Program-made: the position numbers and the translations under genes
Notes under the pieces: model-generated
The model's input: only the letters and a program-made list of their open reading frames with translations
Database searches by the model: none
What the model was told of the DNA's origin: nothing
DNA from: Kaiparowitsia implicata GSE-PSE-MK54-09C
GTDB taxonomy: Bacteria; Cyanobacteriota; Cyanobacteriia; Elainellales; Elainellaceae
NCBI GenBank assembly: GCA_019359435.1
Contig: JAHHHI010000091.1
Span: 1-64,000, forward strand
Direction of reading: 5' to 3'
DNA length: 64,000 bases
Part shown: positions 35,101-43,453 of the stretch, in pieces
Layout: each line of letters begins with the position of its first letter
How positions within the stretch are numbered: position 1 is the stretch's first letter

Positions 35101-36579
35101 CTAAGATTGTGGAACCCAGACAGATACAGAGCCTGCGTCACACCGAAATTCAGCCCAACCGTCATCGTTAGTTGTAATGGGTTCATCAATATGCTCAGTG
35201 ATATCAACATACGTACAGTTCGGTTGACCAGTCTCCATAGACTTATGCCCTTCCTCCCCGTTGCTTAGCACTACAGCCATCCCACCCGGGTGTTCATCAT
35301 TCCCCAACCGCGTCCAGCCTATCGTATTAGCATGATCAAAATAATCATACTGATCGCCATAGGCATAGGTCTGACGGGCATATAAGAACTTGTCAATGAT
35401 CCATTGATGACTGTCCAGCCAAATCTCGTATTCTTCTCCATCCTTACCAGCGTCCTTATAGTGAGCACCATAGTAGTCTGCATAAAATACGCAGGGATAT
35501 CCATCTTGCCGCAACAGGATCAGCGCATAGGCCAAGGGTTTAAACCAGCCTTCTACCACAGACTCTAGCGACTGCAACGGTTGGGAATCGTGATTGTCAA
35601 CAAGGGTAACAGCAAGGGCAGGCTGCTGTTGAACCAGCGTCTCGTCAAAAATCTGACGCATGTCATAGTCACTTCCCTGTTTGCTGGCACGGCTGAAGTT
35701 ATAGTGCAAGGGCGCATCAAACAACAGCACGTCGCCCCCCGTAACGCTAATAAAGTGGTGTAGCGCCTCAATTTCAGCAGACCAATATTCACCTACCGCA
35801 AACAGCGTGCGGCCTGCTTTTTGGCGACAATGCTCTAACCACTCCGGGAAAAATCCTGCTTTGACATGCTTCACTGCATCAAAGCGAAATCCATCTACAT
35901 TAGTGGTCTCTACAAACCATTCACCCCAATGTTTTAGCTCATCTCTTACGTCTGACGATTGCATGTCTAGATCGCATCCCATGAGATAGTCAAAGCCGCC
36001 TTTTTCCAGATCGACATTCTCATCAAATGCTTTGTCTTTAAACAAGTAGACAGCATCTTCACCTTCGTTATAAACGTTGTAATCTACTGCATTAAAGTGC
36101 CACCAATGCCACTCTAATTCTGAGTATTTTCCTTTGCGCCCAGGAAATGTAAAGTGTGTCCACACTTTAATGGTCTGCATCTCTCCAATCGGTTCACTCC
36201 GATTGTGTGGATTGTAAGGAGTTGCCTCTACTTCTTCAGGCTCATCCGCTCCGAGTTTATGATTTAAAACTACGTCAGCATAGACTCGAATTCCTGCATC
36301 TTTAGTTGCTTTAATAGCTGCGATATATTCGTCTTTTGTGCCATATTTTGTACGTACAGAGGCTTTTTGATCGAATTCACCCAGATCGAATAGATCATAG
36401 ACTCCATACCCCACATCATAGCCACCTGCTGTACCTTTGTAGGCCGGAGGAAGCCAGACAGAGGTAAACCCAGCATCAGCCAGTTCTTTAGACTTTTCCT
36501 TGAGTTCGTTCCAAAGGGTTCCATCTGGGGGAATGTACCAATGAAAATATTGCATCATTACGCCATTTGGTGCAGACAT
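35101..36579 (-). CDS. cytoplasmic alpha-amylase, GH13 subfamily 5 type
   Basis: 492 residues from ATG 36579 (MSAPNGVMMQYFHWYIPPDG); frame extensions to 36591 and 36663 are not family-like. No signal peptide is present, so it acts inside the cell on stored glucan or maltodextrin. Catalytic motifs in order: VYADVVLNHK (region I), GFRFDAVKHVK with the nucleophile Asp, FAVGEYW with the acid/base Glu, and LVDNHDSQPLQS with the third Asp. Trp-rich substrate and C-terminal beta regions follow (DGWAEFRCDAGSVSVWVP). No glucan gene is adjacent, and HIP1 sites are absent from the gene. Confidence 0.93.
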   Translation of the reverse strand: MSAPNGVMMQYFHWYIPPDGTLWNELKEKSKELADAGFTSVWLPPAYKGTAGGYDVGYGVYDLFDLGEFDQKASVRTKYGTKDEYIAAIKATKDAGIRVYADVVLNHKLGADEPEEVEATPYNPHNRSEPIGEMQTIKVWTHFTFPGRKGKYSELEWHWWHFNAVDYNVYNEGEDAVYLFKDKAFDENVDLEKGGFDYLMGCDLDMQSSDVRDELKHWGEWFVETTNVDGFRFDAVKHVKAGFFPEWLEHCRQKAGRTLFAVGEYWSAEIEALHHFISVTGGDVLLFDAPLHYNFSRASKQGSDYDMRQIFDETLVQQQPALAVTLVDNHDSQPLQSLESVVEGWFKPLAYALILLRQDGYPCVFYADYYGAHYKDAGKDGEEYEIWLDSHQWIIDKFLYARQTYAYGDQYDYFDHANTIGWTRLGNDEHPGGMAVVLSNGEEGHKSMETGQPNCTYVDITEHIDEPITTNDDGWAEFRCDAGSVSVWVPQS

Positions 36580-37130
36580 GATGATACCCATCCTTTTGAA
36601 GATAGAGAGAGTTTGAATTGATACTGTGGTTAGCTTATCTGGAAAACCCGCAGAACAGAACAAAAATTAAACCCGTGTCAGAATCCCTGACTTTTCGTTG
36701 TGAGACTCACTATACGAAGAGGGCTCTACGAAGAGGGGTCAAGGCTAGGCTTCCGTTCAACTCTTTGTTCAATTCATAGGAATTATTTATAGAGATAAAG
36801 AATACGAGAATGTATAGGATAGAAGAGCAAAAATTTTTCCAGTAATCTATTTGTTAGTGTCTCACTAAGCTCACGGAAGTTCCATATTCCCTTAGAGGTA
36901 GGATTTGGACTACTTCTAGGGCCAGGTTAAGGTAGATCTACGAAAAAGTTGAAGGCTCTATGCTTGGCTTGGATGCTTGGCTTAGTGGATGTTAGTGGAT
37001 GGATGATGGCTCAGGCATAACTAATGAACTGCAATCCTGAATTGCCTAAGCTGGGTTGTTAGCAACGCAACGCAGATGGGCATTTTTAAGGCATCAGTAG
37101 GGGATTCAAATTAGTGAGAGAGCCAGACCA
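36580..37130. other. intergenic region between divergent amylase and kinase genes
   Basis: Promoter region for both genes. A short direct repeat (TACGAAGAGGG, near 36712-36738) and a low-complexity stretch of GGATG/CTTGG repeats (36960-37010) were noted. No gene is seen. Confidence 0.45.
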
Positions 37131-38942
37131 ATGCCATCATGTTTTAGGCCACTAACCAAGATGCGTGTCAGCCACAAGATTGCATGGAGCCAAGGTTTAG
37201 CACTGAGTGTGGCAGTTTTGGGAACCTCGTTAGGGTTGTGGATCGGGCATCAGTATCAGCGCAATGCGCAACAAGCAGCTAAGGAAGGGCACGAGGCTGG
37301 AGAACTCATTCACCATTTGCAGGCAGAGTTGTTGCTAGCGCTGTCACAACAGCAGCAGTTTGTGACAGCGGCGAATTCACCCAGGGCGTTTGAGGATGCT
37401 TATAAGGAATTTGAAGAGCACATGGATGAAGCTGAGGAGCTATTAGAGGAGGCGATCGCTTCTGATGATCTACAGGGGGTGGTGGCAATCCAGACTTTGT
37501 TGGCCGAGCAGGGTGGTGCGTTAGATGCCTATAGGCAAGCTGTGGATTCACGAGTTTTTGGCTTGGATGCTAATTCAAGTTTGGGGGAACCTGATAGAGC
37601 ACAAGCTGAGTGGCTCAGTTTCGCAGAGAGTGATGCGGCTACTGAGTTTCGCGAATTTGTTCACGAGATGCATGAACTCGGTGAAACTGCATTTGATCTG
37701 GAAATAGTGGCGTGGGAGCAGCAGCAGCAAGCGCTTCGCATTAAAGATTCAATTTTAATTGGGAGCATGGTGATCTCTGCCGTTGTAGCCACAGTGTTGG
37801 CTATGCTCACAAGTCGGGCGATCGCCCAGCCGTTGAATAGAACAACGGCGATCGCCCAACAAATGATTGACGCCGCCACCTTCGATCAAAAGATTCCTGT
37901 GACAACCCAAGACGAGATCGGCACCTTAGCCACCACCCTCAACCTGCTCATGCAGCGCGTCAAAACCCTGCTGCTCAAACAGCAAGAAGAGTCCAACCAA
38001 CAGCTGCTTCAAGCCGAGAAAATGTCGAGCCTTGGACGAATGTTGGCCGGCATCGCCCATGAAATCAACAATCCAGTCAACTTTCTATTTGGCAACGTGT
38101 CTCATATACGTGCGTATGTTCAAGATCTTTTGACGATAGCTGACGCCTATAGAGCCAATGTCTCTCCCACCGATATTCAAAAGCTGGCCGATGACCTTGA
38201 TCTGCCGTTTTTGCAAGAAGACTTGCCCCGAGTGTTGGAATCTATGGCGATGGGAGCTGACCGCGTACGGCAAATTGTGCTCAGCCTCAAAAACTTTTCC
38301 CGCTTGGATGAAGGCCAAATGCACCCGGTAGATTTGGCTGACTGCCTCGATAGCACGCTCCTGATTCTCAACAACCGCATCAAACAAGGCATTGTGGTTG
38401 AATGTCAGTACGAGCAAGTTCCACAGATCCAAGGTCTGTCTGGCCCGCTCTACCAAGTGTTTATGAACATCTTGAGCAACGCCATTGATGCGATTGAAGA
38501 CGCTTGGGATGTGCCCAAGGGCGTGAGGCGTTCTCACAATGCCACCGACCACTCGCCTGCCCGTCCCACGCTGACCATTCGCCTTGCACGGATTGAAGAC
38601 GGCCAAATGGAAGTATCCATAAGCGACAATGGCACCGGCATTGCCCCAGACGCTATCAGCAAAATTTTTGAGGCGTTCTTCACCACAAAACCAGTTGGCA
38701 TAGGCACAGGGTTGGGCTTGGCAATCAGCCACCAGATTGTGACCGAGAAGCATCACGGTACGCTGACGGTTGAATCTGAAGTGGGCAGAGGCACCACGTT
38801 TATTGTGACGCTACCCATTCAGCAGGCGTTGACCTCAAATGAATCCATTAACTCGAAGGCGGCGGTTGATTTTCTGAACCCCTCTTTAAGAACGGCATCA
38901 GCAGAGCCTTTGGATAAACGGTCTCTCACTCCACAACGCTAG
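37131..38942 (+). CDS. membrane sensor histidine kinase with HAMP
   Basis: 603 residues. Membrane helix 1 is at about 20-42, an extracytoplasmic helical sensor at about 43-200 with Gln/Glu-rich coils, and membrane helix 2 at about 205-228. HAMP follows (AIAQPLNRTTAIAQQMID). The kinase core has the phospho-His in GIAHEINNPVNFLFGN and ATPase motifs IMNILSNAIDAIED-like, SDNGTGI and GTGLGLAIS. It ends with a polar tail. This HisKA type (HEINNP) is common in cyanobacterial light or nutrient kinases. No partner regulator is adjacent. The stop overlaps the Nudix stop on the other strand in a shared CTAG. Confidence 0.9.
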   Translation: MPSCFRPLTKMRVSHKIAWSQGLALSVAVLGTSLGLWIGHQYQRNAQQAAKEGHEAGELIHHLQAELLLALSQQQQFVTAANSPRAFEDAYKEFEEHMDEAEELLEEAIASDDLQGVVAIQTLLAEQGGALDAYRQAVDSRVFGLDANSSLGEPDRAQAEWLSFAESDAATEFREFVHEMHELGETAFDLEIVAWEQQQQALRIKDSILIGSMVISAVVATVLAMLTSRAIAQPLNRTTAIAQQMIDAATFDQKIPVTTQDEIGTLATTLNLLMQRVKTLLLKQQEESNQQLLQAEKMSSLGRMLAGIAHEINNPVNFLFGNVSHIRAYVQDLLTIADAYRANVSPTDIQKLADDLDLPFLQEDLPRVLESMAMGADRVRQIVLSLKNFSRLDEGQMHPVDLADCLDSTLLILNNRIKQGIVVECQYEQVPQIQGLSGPLYQVFMNILSNAIDAIEDAWDVPKGVRRSHNATDHSPARPTLTIRLARIEDGQMEVSISDNGTGIAPDAISKIFEAFFTTKPVGIGTGLGLAISHQIVTEKHHGTLTVESEVGRGTTFIVTLPIQQALTSNESINSKAAVDFLNPSLRTASAEPLDKRSLTPQR

Positions 38943-39496
38943 CCAGTGCTGAGCCAATAGCGCCGCGCCAGCATCAGGCTGCAAATCGACTTGGCATCGA
39001 CGGGTTCTCCATCTAGAATCGCCTGCTCTAGCTCTGTTGGCGTCATCAGCACTGTTTCAATATCCTCGTCTTCGTCTTGATTCGGCGGATGAGCCAACTG
39101 CTCTAAGTCTGTGGCAAGGTAGGCATAGATAATTTCATCAGAATAGCCAGGGGCCAGATAAAACTGCCCCAGCGTTTGCCATTGGCTCGCTCGATAACCC
39201 GTTTCTTCTTGAATTTCACGCTGAGCCGTGGCCAGGGGGTCTTCACCCGGTTCTACTGTACCTGCCGGAAACTCCAGCAAACGTCGTTCTGCGGCAAACC
39301 GATACTGCCGCACCAGCACTAGCTTTCCGTCCTGGGTAATCGGCACTGCTAACGACCCACCCGGATGATGCACACAGTCCCAGTCGCCCTCTACGCCATT
39401 GGGTAATCGCAGCCGATTCACCTCAAAGCTGAACTTGCGCCCCTGATAGAACAGCTTTTGAGCCAGATGCTGAGGAGGTTCGGACGGAGAAGTCAT
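38939..39496 (-). CDS. Nudix hydrolase, ADP-ribose pyrophosphatase type
   Basis: 185 residues. The Nudix box is complete: GTVEPGEDPLATAQREIQEETGY, with REIQEE providing metal ligands. The preceding RLLEFPAGT and following FYLAPGYSDEIIYAYLA fit the ADP-ribose subfamily. It would cleave ADP-ribose to AMP and ribose 5-phosphate in the cytoplasm. ATG at 39496 gives a normal length. It is convergent with the histidine kinase, their stop codons overlapping. Confidence 0.92.
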   Translation of the reverse strand: MTSPSEPPQHLAQKLFYQGRKFSFEVNRLRLPNGVEGDWDCVHHPGGSLAVPITQDGKLVLVRQYRFAAERRLLEFPAGTVEPGEDPLATAQREIQEETGYRASQWQTLGQFYLAPGYSDEIIYAYLATDLEQLAHPPNQDEDEDIETVLMTPTELEQAILDGEPVDAKSICSLMLARRYWLSTG

Positions 39497-39842
39497 AGAG
39501 CAAAAGATCCCATAAGTGGATAGTTCTAAGATAGTTTAATACCGTGAGTTCAGGATAAGCTTAAACCCCCAGTACGCTAAGCTTACGGCGCCTTAAGGCT
39601 TTGGTGTGCTGTGGTGTAGGTAGTGCATTAACGTAAAGGATAGAGGAAAATTAAGACATTGCTGTCGCATGTCTAAAGTTTGAGGGAGCTGTCCTTTTCA
39701 AAGAAGCTAGAGAATCACATCGGTGCGATCTGGATGTTCATCCACGACTACAATCGCTAGGTCAGAGAGAAGCTGGTAGAAGGGAAAGACAGGGTCTTCC
39801 CCTCTGTCCTTTACTAAAATGCATTACCGAGTGTGCCAACCT
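39497..39842. other. intergenic region, no gene seen
   Basis: Upstream flanks of the divergent Nudix and cupin genes. A HIP1-poor stretch without recognisable open frames. No terminator-like hairpin was found. Confidence 0.5.
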
Positions 39843-40226
39843 ATGCTGATTCAAAAACTGATGGACTGTCCTGAGTTTATTGCGGGCGATCGCACCCGAC
39901 TCCGCGAAATGCTGCACCCCGACAAACAGGCGATCGCCCTGCGCTATAGCCTGGCCCACGCCACGGTGGCACCTGGCGATACCTCCACTCCCCACGCCCT
40001 CAAAACCTCTGAGGTCTACTACATTCTCAGCGGCTACGGCGAGATGCACATCGACGATGCGGTGCAGCCCGTAGAACCCACCGACACTATCTACATCCCG
40101 CCCATGGCGCGACAGTTCATCCACAACACCGGCCCAGAGCCGCTGGTGTTTATCTGCATCGTCGATCCCGCTTGGAACGTTGAGGACGAGATTGTCTACA
40201 AGGCCGACGCTCCGGGGCAAGCCTAA
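39843..40226 (+). CDS. cupin-domain protein
   Basis: 127 residues from ATG 39843 (MLIQKLMDCPEF). The single cupin fold is seen from GDTSTPHALKTSEVYYILSGYGEMHIDDAVQPV to PPMARQFIHNTGPEPLVFICIVDP. Its first motif has His and Glu (PHALKTSEVYYILSG) and the second His in QFIHNTG, fitting a metal site. Such proteins bind small ligands or act as isomerases; function unknown. The frame opens at 39819, which is less likely. It is convergent with the substrate-binding protein gene. Confidence 0.85.
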   Translation: MLIQKLMDCPEFIAGDRTRLREMLHPDKQAIALRYSLAHATVAPGDTSTPHALKTSEVYYILSGYGEMHIDDAVQPVEPTDTIYIPPMARQFIHNTGPEPLVFICIVDPAWNVEDEIVYKADAPGQA

Positions 40227-40255
40227 CGGGTAAACCTGAGGGAAATAATGCAGCG

Positions 40256-41710
40256 CTAGGGACGAGCCATGCCCAACGCCTCAGTCCGCGGCGGGGACGG
40301 CGGCACCCCAATCGGCACAAAGTCATAGCCATAGCCGGAGTGCAGCCCTGGCCGAACTTCTACCAGTTGCACCCCCTGATTGCGATCGCCCGACGGCAGA
40401 AACCGCACAATGCTCGTCGCCCCCTCGGCAAAAAAGCTGAGATCTTGGAGCGATCGCCCAATGCTCTGACGGTTTGGCGACCGGGACAGAGCGCCCGGCA
40501 ACTGAACGCGCATTGCCGCCACCAGCGACTGCACCGCATCATAGGCGGCAGCCGTTCGCCAGCTCACCTCACGTCCCCACTGCTGCTGCGCCGCCACCAC
40601 AAAGGGCGAGGCCCCGGCGGTCTGGGCGTGCCACGGCACCGCCACCACCAGCCCAATGGCATCCGGCCCGCCCACCTCCAAGGTTTGCGGGGCATAGAGC
40701 GCACTGCCCGCCACCATCCCCAGCCGCCCCGCGTTAACGCGCACCAACTGCAGCCCCCGCTCTAGCCGCGTGGCGCTCGGCACGAGCGCCAGCACCGTTG
40801 CGCCCAAGGCGATGGCCTGCTCCACCGTAGCTCCTGGGCTAAAGCTGGCACTGCTCAGATCTACCTCTTGCACCACCTGCCCACCCCCGAGCACGAGCGC
40901 CGTTGCAAACTCATCTTTAAGTGAACGGCTCTCGTCGCTTTCGCTGCTGTAGGCCACCACGACCCGCTGGTGCCTGTTCAGCAGATGCTGCGCCAACGCG
41001 CGGGCAGCAATAAAATCGCTGGGAACCGTGCGCCGCAGGTAGGGACTCACATTGGTCAGCGTCACCGAAGAGCTCAGGGGCGACATCACGGTCAGGCCCC
41101 CGGCTGCATACTGTTCGATCGCAATCCGAGTCGTGGCCTCTGACCCATGCCCCACAACCCCCAGAATTGCAGCATCCTGAGTCAGATGCCGAGCCAAGGC
41201 GATCGCCTGTTCAGCAGAATTCTCGTCGGTGGCGATCGCCACTCGCAGCGGCACCCCGTGGATGCCGCCGTTCTGATTCACCGTCTGTTGCGCTTGGGCT
41301 ACCCCCTGCAAGACCTCTAGGGCTGTGGGGCGATCGCCCGCCAAGGCCACCACCACCGCCAGCGTATAGGCAGGCACCGTGCCAATCTCAGCATTGGCTC
41401 GATAAATATGCGTTTCTGGATCGCCCGGAGCCGCTCGCAGCGCCTGATCAAAGTGAATCACCGCTTCTGCATAGCGCCCGTGTGCCACCGCCCGACTGCC
41501 GAGTCGTTTTTCGGGCAGCGCCTCCGCAGGCAGCAGCAGCAACTCGCCCTGGCTAATGCGGGCAACCTCAGCCGATCGAGGCGGTAGCCGCAACCCCTGA
41601 AGATGCAGCGTGGCCAGCGACCCCAGCGACCAGCGCAGGCCAACCGTCAGCAGCCCCAATGTAATCAAGAGCGCCAAAACTAGCGCTGGCGTTTCGCGAT
41701 GAGAAAACAT
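40256..41710 (-). CDS. membrane-anchored TPR / ABC-type substrate-binding-like protein
   Basis: 484 residues. A membrane anchor lies at about 8-30, then a TPR-like helix pair (about 70-105; AVAHGRYAEAVIHFDQALRAAPGDPETHIYRANAE). A type I periplasmic-binding fold of the branched-chain amino acid kind follows (110-450; AVVVALAGDRPTALEVLQGVA, GVVGHGSEATT, MSPLSSSVTLTNVSPYLRRT, RVVVAYSSESDES). It may act as a sensor for an extracytoplasmic ligand rather than as a transporter part, because no permease is near. The Ser/Thr kinase starts upstream on the same strand 33 bases away, so they are probably one operon. Confidence 0.82.
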   Translation of the reverse strand: MFSHRETPALVLALLITLGLLTVGLRWSLGSLATLHLQGLRLPPRSAEVARISQGELLLLPAEALPEKRLGSRAVAHGRYAEAVIHFDQALRAAPGDPETHIYRANAEIGTVPAYTLAVVVALAGDRPTALEVLQGVAQAQQTVNQNGGIHGVPLRVAIATDENSAEQAIALARHLTQDAAILGVVGHGSEATTRIAIEQYAAGGLTVMSPLSSSVTLTNVSPYLRRTVPSDFIAARALAQHLLNRHQRVVVAYSSESDESRSLKDEFATALVLGGGQVVQEVDLSSASFSPGATVEQAIALGATVLALVPSATRLERGLQLVRVNAGRLGMVAGSALYAPQTLEVGGPDAIGLVVAVPWHAQTAGASPFVVAAQQQWGREVSWRTAAAYDAVQSLVAAMRVQLPGALSRSPNRQSIGRSLQDLSFFAEGATSIVRFLPSGDRNQGVQLVEVRPGLHSGYGYDFVPIGVPPSPPRTEALGMARP

Positions 41711-41743
41711 AAAGCCCTAAACAAGCAGGATGCACCGTTAGCG

Positions 41744-43252
41744 CTATAGCACCCGCGACAGCAGCAGGTACACCAGCCTGAATATGATTGCAATCACCAC
41801 CGCCGCCAATCCGGTCAAAATTCCTAAAATCAGCACAACCCGAAACAAACTGAAGAGATTATCGTCAACACCCGGCAGCACTCGATTCAAAAACGGGAAC
41901 ATCACCACCACAATCAGCGTGCCGACGGAGATGATCACCAGATCCATACGCTCGATCCAACGGCGAGACTGGGCGTAGACTAACCCCAGCACCCCCATCA
42001 GCCAGACCACCCAGAACATAGGGTTGACGAGGGTGCCAATCAGGCTGGCAATGCCAATGGCTAGCAGCCCACCCTCAAACCCAGTAAATGCGGCGCCCGC
42101 CAGATATTCCAGCAGTGAGGGGGGCGACGAGACCGAGACGGGGCGGGATGCCATCGATTGAGGCGCAGGTGCGGGTGTCGCGCTCGCGCTTGCCGCCGGA
42201 GCCGGAGCCGCGGCTCCCTGCAGAGAAGTCGTAGGTGCTGCCGCTGCGGCGGCTGCGCCAGTGGAGGAGACCACCGCTGGTGGAATACCGACTGGCGGAA
42301 CAGGTCTGAGGCTAGCCTGCGCGGCTTCAGCAGACTGAGGACGCTGACTGGGCGTGGCTTCTAGCATCTGATCTAACAGGGTGGCGAGAGCATCGCTCAC
42401 GGTGGTGCGATCGCGCCATTTCCACGTATTGCTGTAGGCGTCATAGAGCTGACTGGGCTGCTCCCCCGTCAGCAGGGTAATGCAGGTTACGGCCAGCGCG
42501 TAAAGATCCGTCGCGGGATACACCATGTCCCCCCGCATCTGCTCCGGCGGCGCAAACCCCATGGAATAAATGCCAGTTGAGGCTTTGCCGCCGGGAGAAC
42601 CCGCCGCCGCCGTCACCTGCTTCACCGCCCCAAAATCTAACAGAAACAGCCGCCCATCCTTATGACGCATAATATTGGATGGCTTAATATCCCGATGAAT
42701 AGAGCCGTTCTCATGGACAAACTGCAGCACCTGCAGAATTTCGCGCAGCACCTCGCGCACCGCTTCCTCAGAAAACGTGCCGCGCCGCGCTAGTTCTTCC
42801 TCCAGGTTTTCTCCATCAATAAACTCTTGCACCAGATAGAAATAGGTATCTGCCTTGCCGGGGCTACTGCTGGGAGCGTCAACTTCAAAAAACGCCAGCA
42901 GGTCTGGAATTTGCCGATGCCGATTGCCCAACGATTCCAGCACTTGCGCCTCGCGCTCAAATAGGTTTTGCGCCACTTGAAGCTGCGCCGCATTGAGGTC
43001 GCCCGAGGGCTGAAATTGCTTCACGACACACTGTCGCATGGCGGGTGTGTAGCGATCGCGCGCCAAAAACGCCGCCCCAAAGCCCCCTTGCCCCAGCAAC
43101 CGCACGGGCAAATAGCGCCCCGCCAACAGTTGGGGCATCCCGCAGGTAGTGCAAAACTTTTGCTGCACCGTGCGCAAAGTCGCCGGGTCATCTAAATCTG
43201 AAAAATGGTTCTGCGGTCGAGAGCAACCGGGTCGAGTGCAGTAGACATCCAT
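41744..43252 (-). CDS. Ser/Thr protein kinase with N-terminal four-Cys motif and C-terminal membrane helices
   Basis: 502 residues. An N-terminal zinc-ribbon-like pair (YCTRPGC near 4-10 and FCTTCG near 34-39) precedes a full Hanks kinase: glycine loop GQGGFGAAFLARD, Lys in CVVKQF, catalytic loop SIHRDIKPSNIM, metal loop LLDFGAVK and activation segment end GFAPPEQ. An Ala/Pro/Ser-rich linker (about 310-375) leads to four membrane helices (about 385-500). This is the SpkB-like cyanobacterial type. Targets are unknown. It is followed by the TPR/binding-protein gene on the same strand, which may feed it a signal. Confidence 0.92.
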   Translation of the reverse strand: MDVYCTRPGCSRPQNHFSDLDDPATLRTVQQKFCTTCGMPQLLAGRYLPVRLLGQGGFGAAFLARDRYTPAMRQCVVKQFQPSGDLNAAQLQVAQNLFEREAQVLESLGNRHRQIPDLLAFFEVDAPSSSPGKADTYFYLVQEFIDGENLEEELARRGTFSEEAVREVLREILQVLQFVHENGSIHRDIKPSNIMRHKDGRLFLLDFGAVKQVTAAAGSPGGKASTGIYSMGFAPPEQMRGDMVYPATDLYALAVTCITLLTGEQPSQLYDAYSNTWKWRDRTTVSDALATLLDQMLEATPSQRPQSAEAAQASLRPVPPVGIPPAVVSSTGAAAAAAAPTTSLQGAAAPAPAASASATPAPAPQSMASRPVSVSSPPSLLEYLAGAAFTGFEGGLLAIGIASLIGTLVNPMFWVVWLMGVLGLVYAQSRRWIERMDLVIISVGTLIVVVMFPFLNRVLPGVDDNLFSLFRVVLILGILTGLAAVVIAIIFRLVYLLLSRVL

Positions 43253-43453
43253 TACAGGGAACCAGAACCCACATAAAACAAGACATAGAGCTAAGGCACG
43301 CCCTTCGGCTTCCGCTAGGGCAACCGCTAGAGCAATCAGCCAGAGTGATGGGCTGGACTCTGTGCGCCCTTCTGCCTAAACAAGAGAGCACACGCTCTAG
43401 GTTACTCTAGCCGTGATGCAGATGAACAGCAAGATAGATCGCCAGTTGACCTG

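Noticed and set aside
38085-38756. 223-residue minus-strand frame
   Set aside because: Entirely antisense to the histidine kinase, which has clear motifs.
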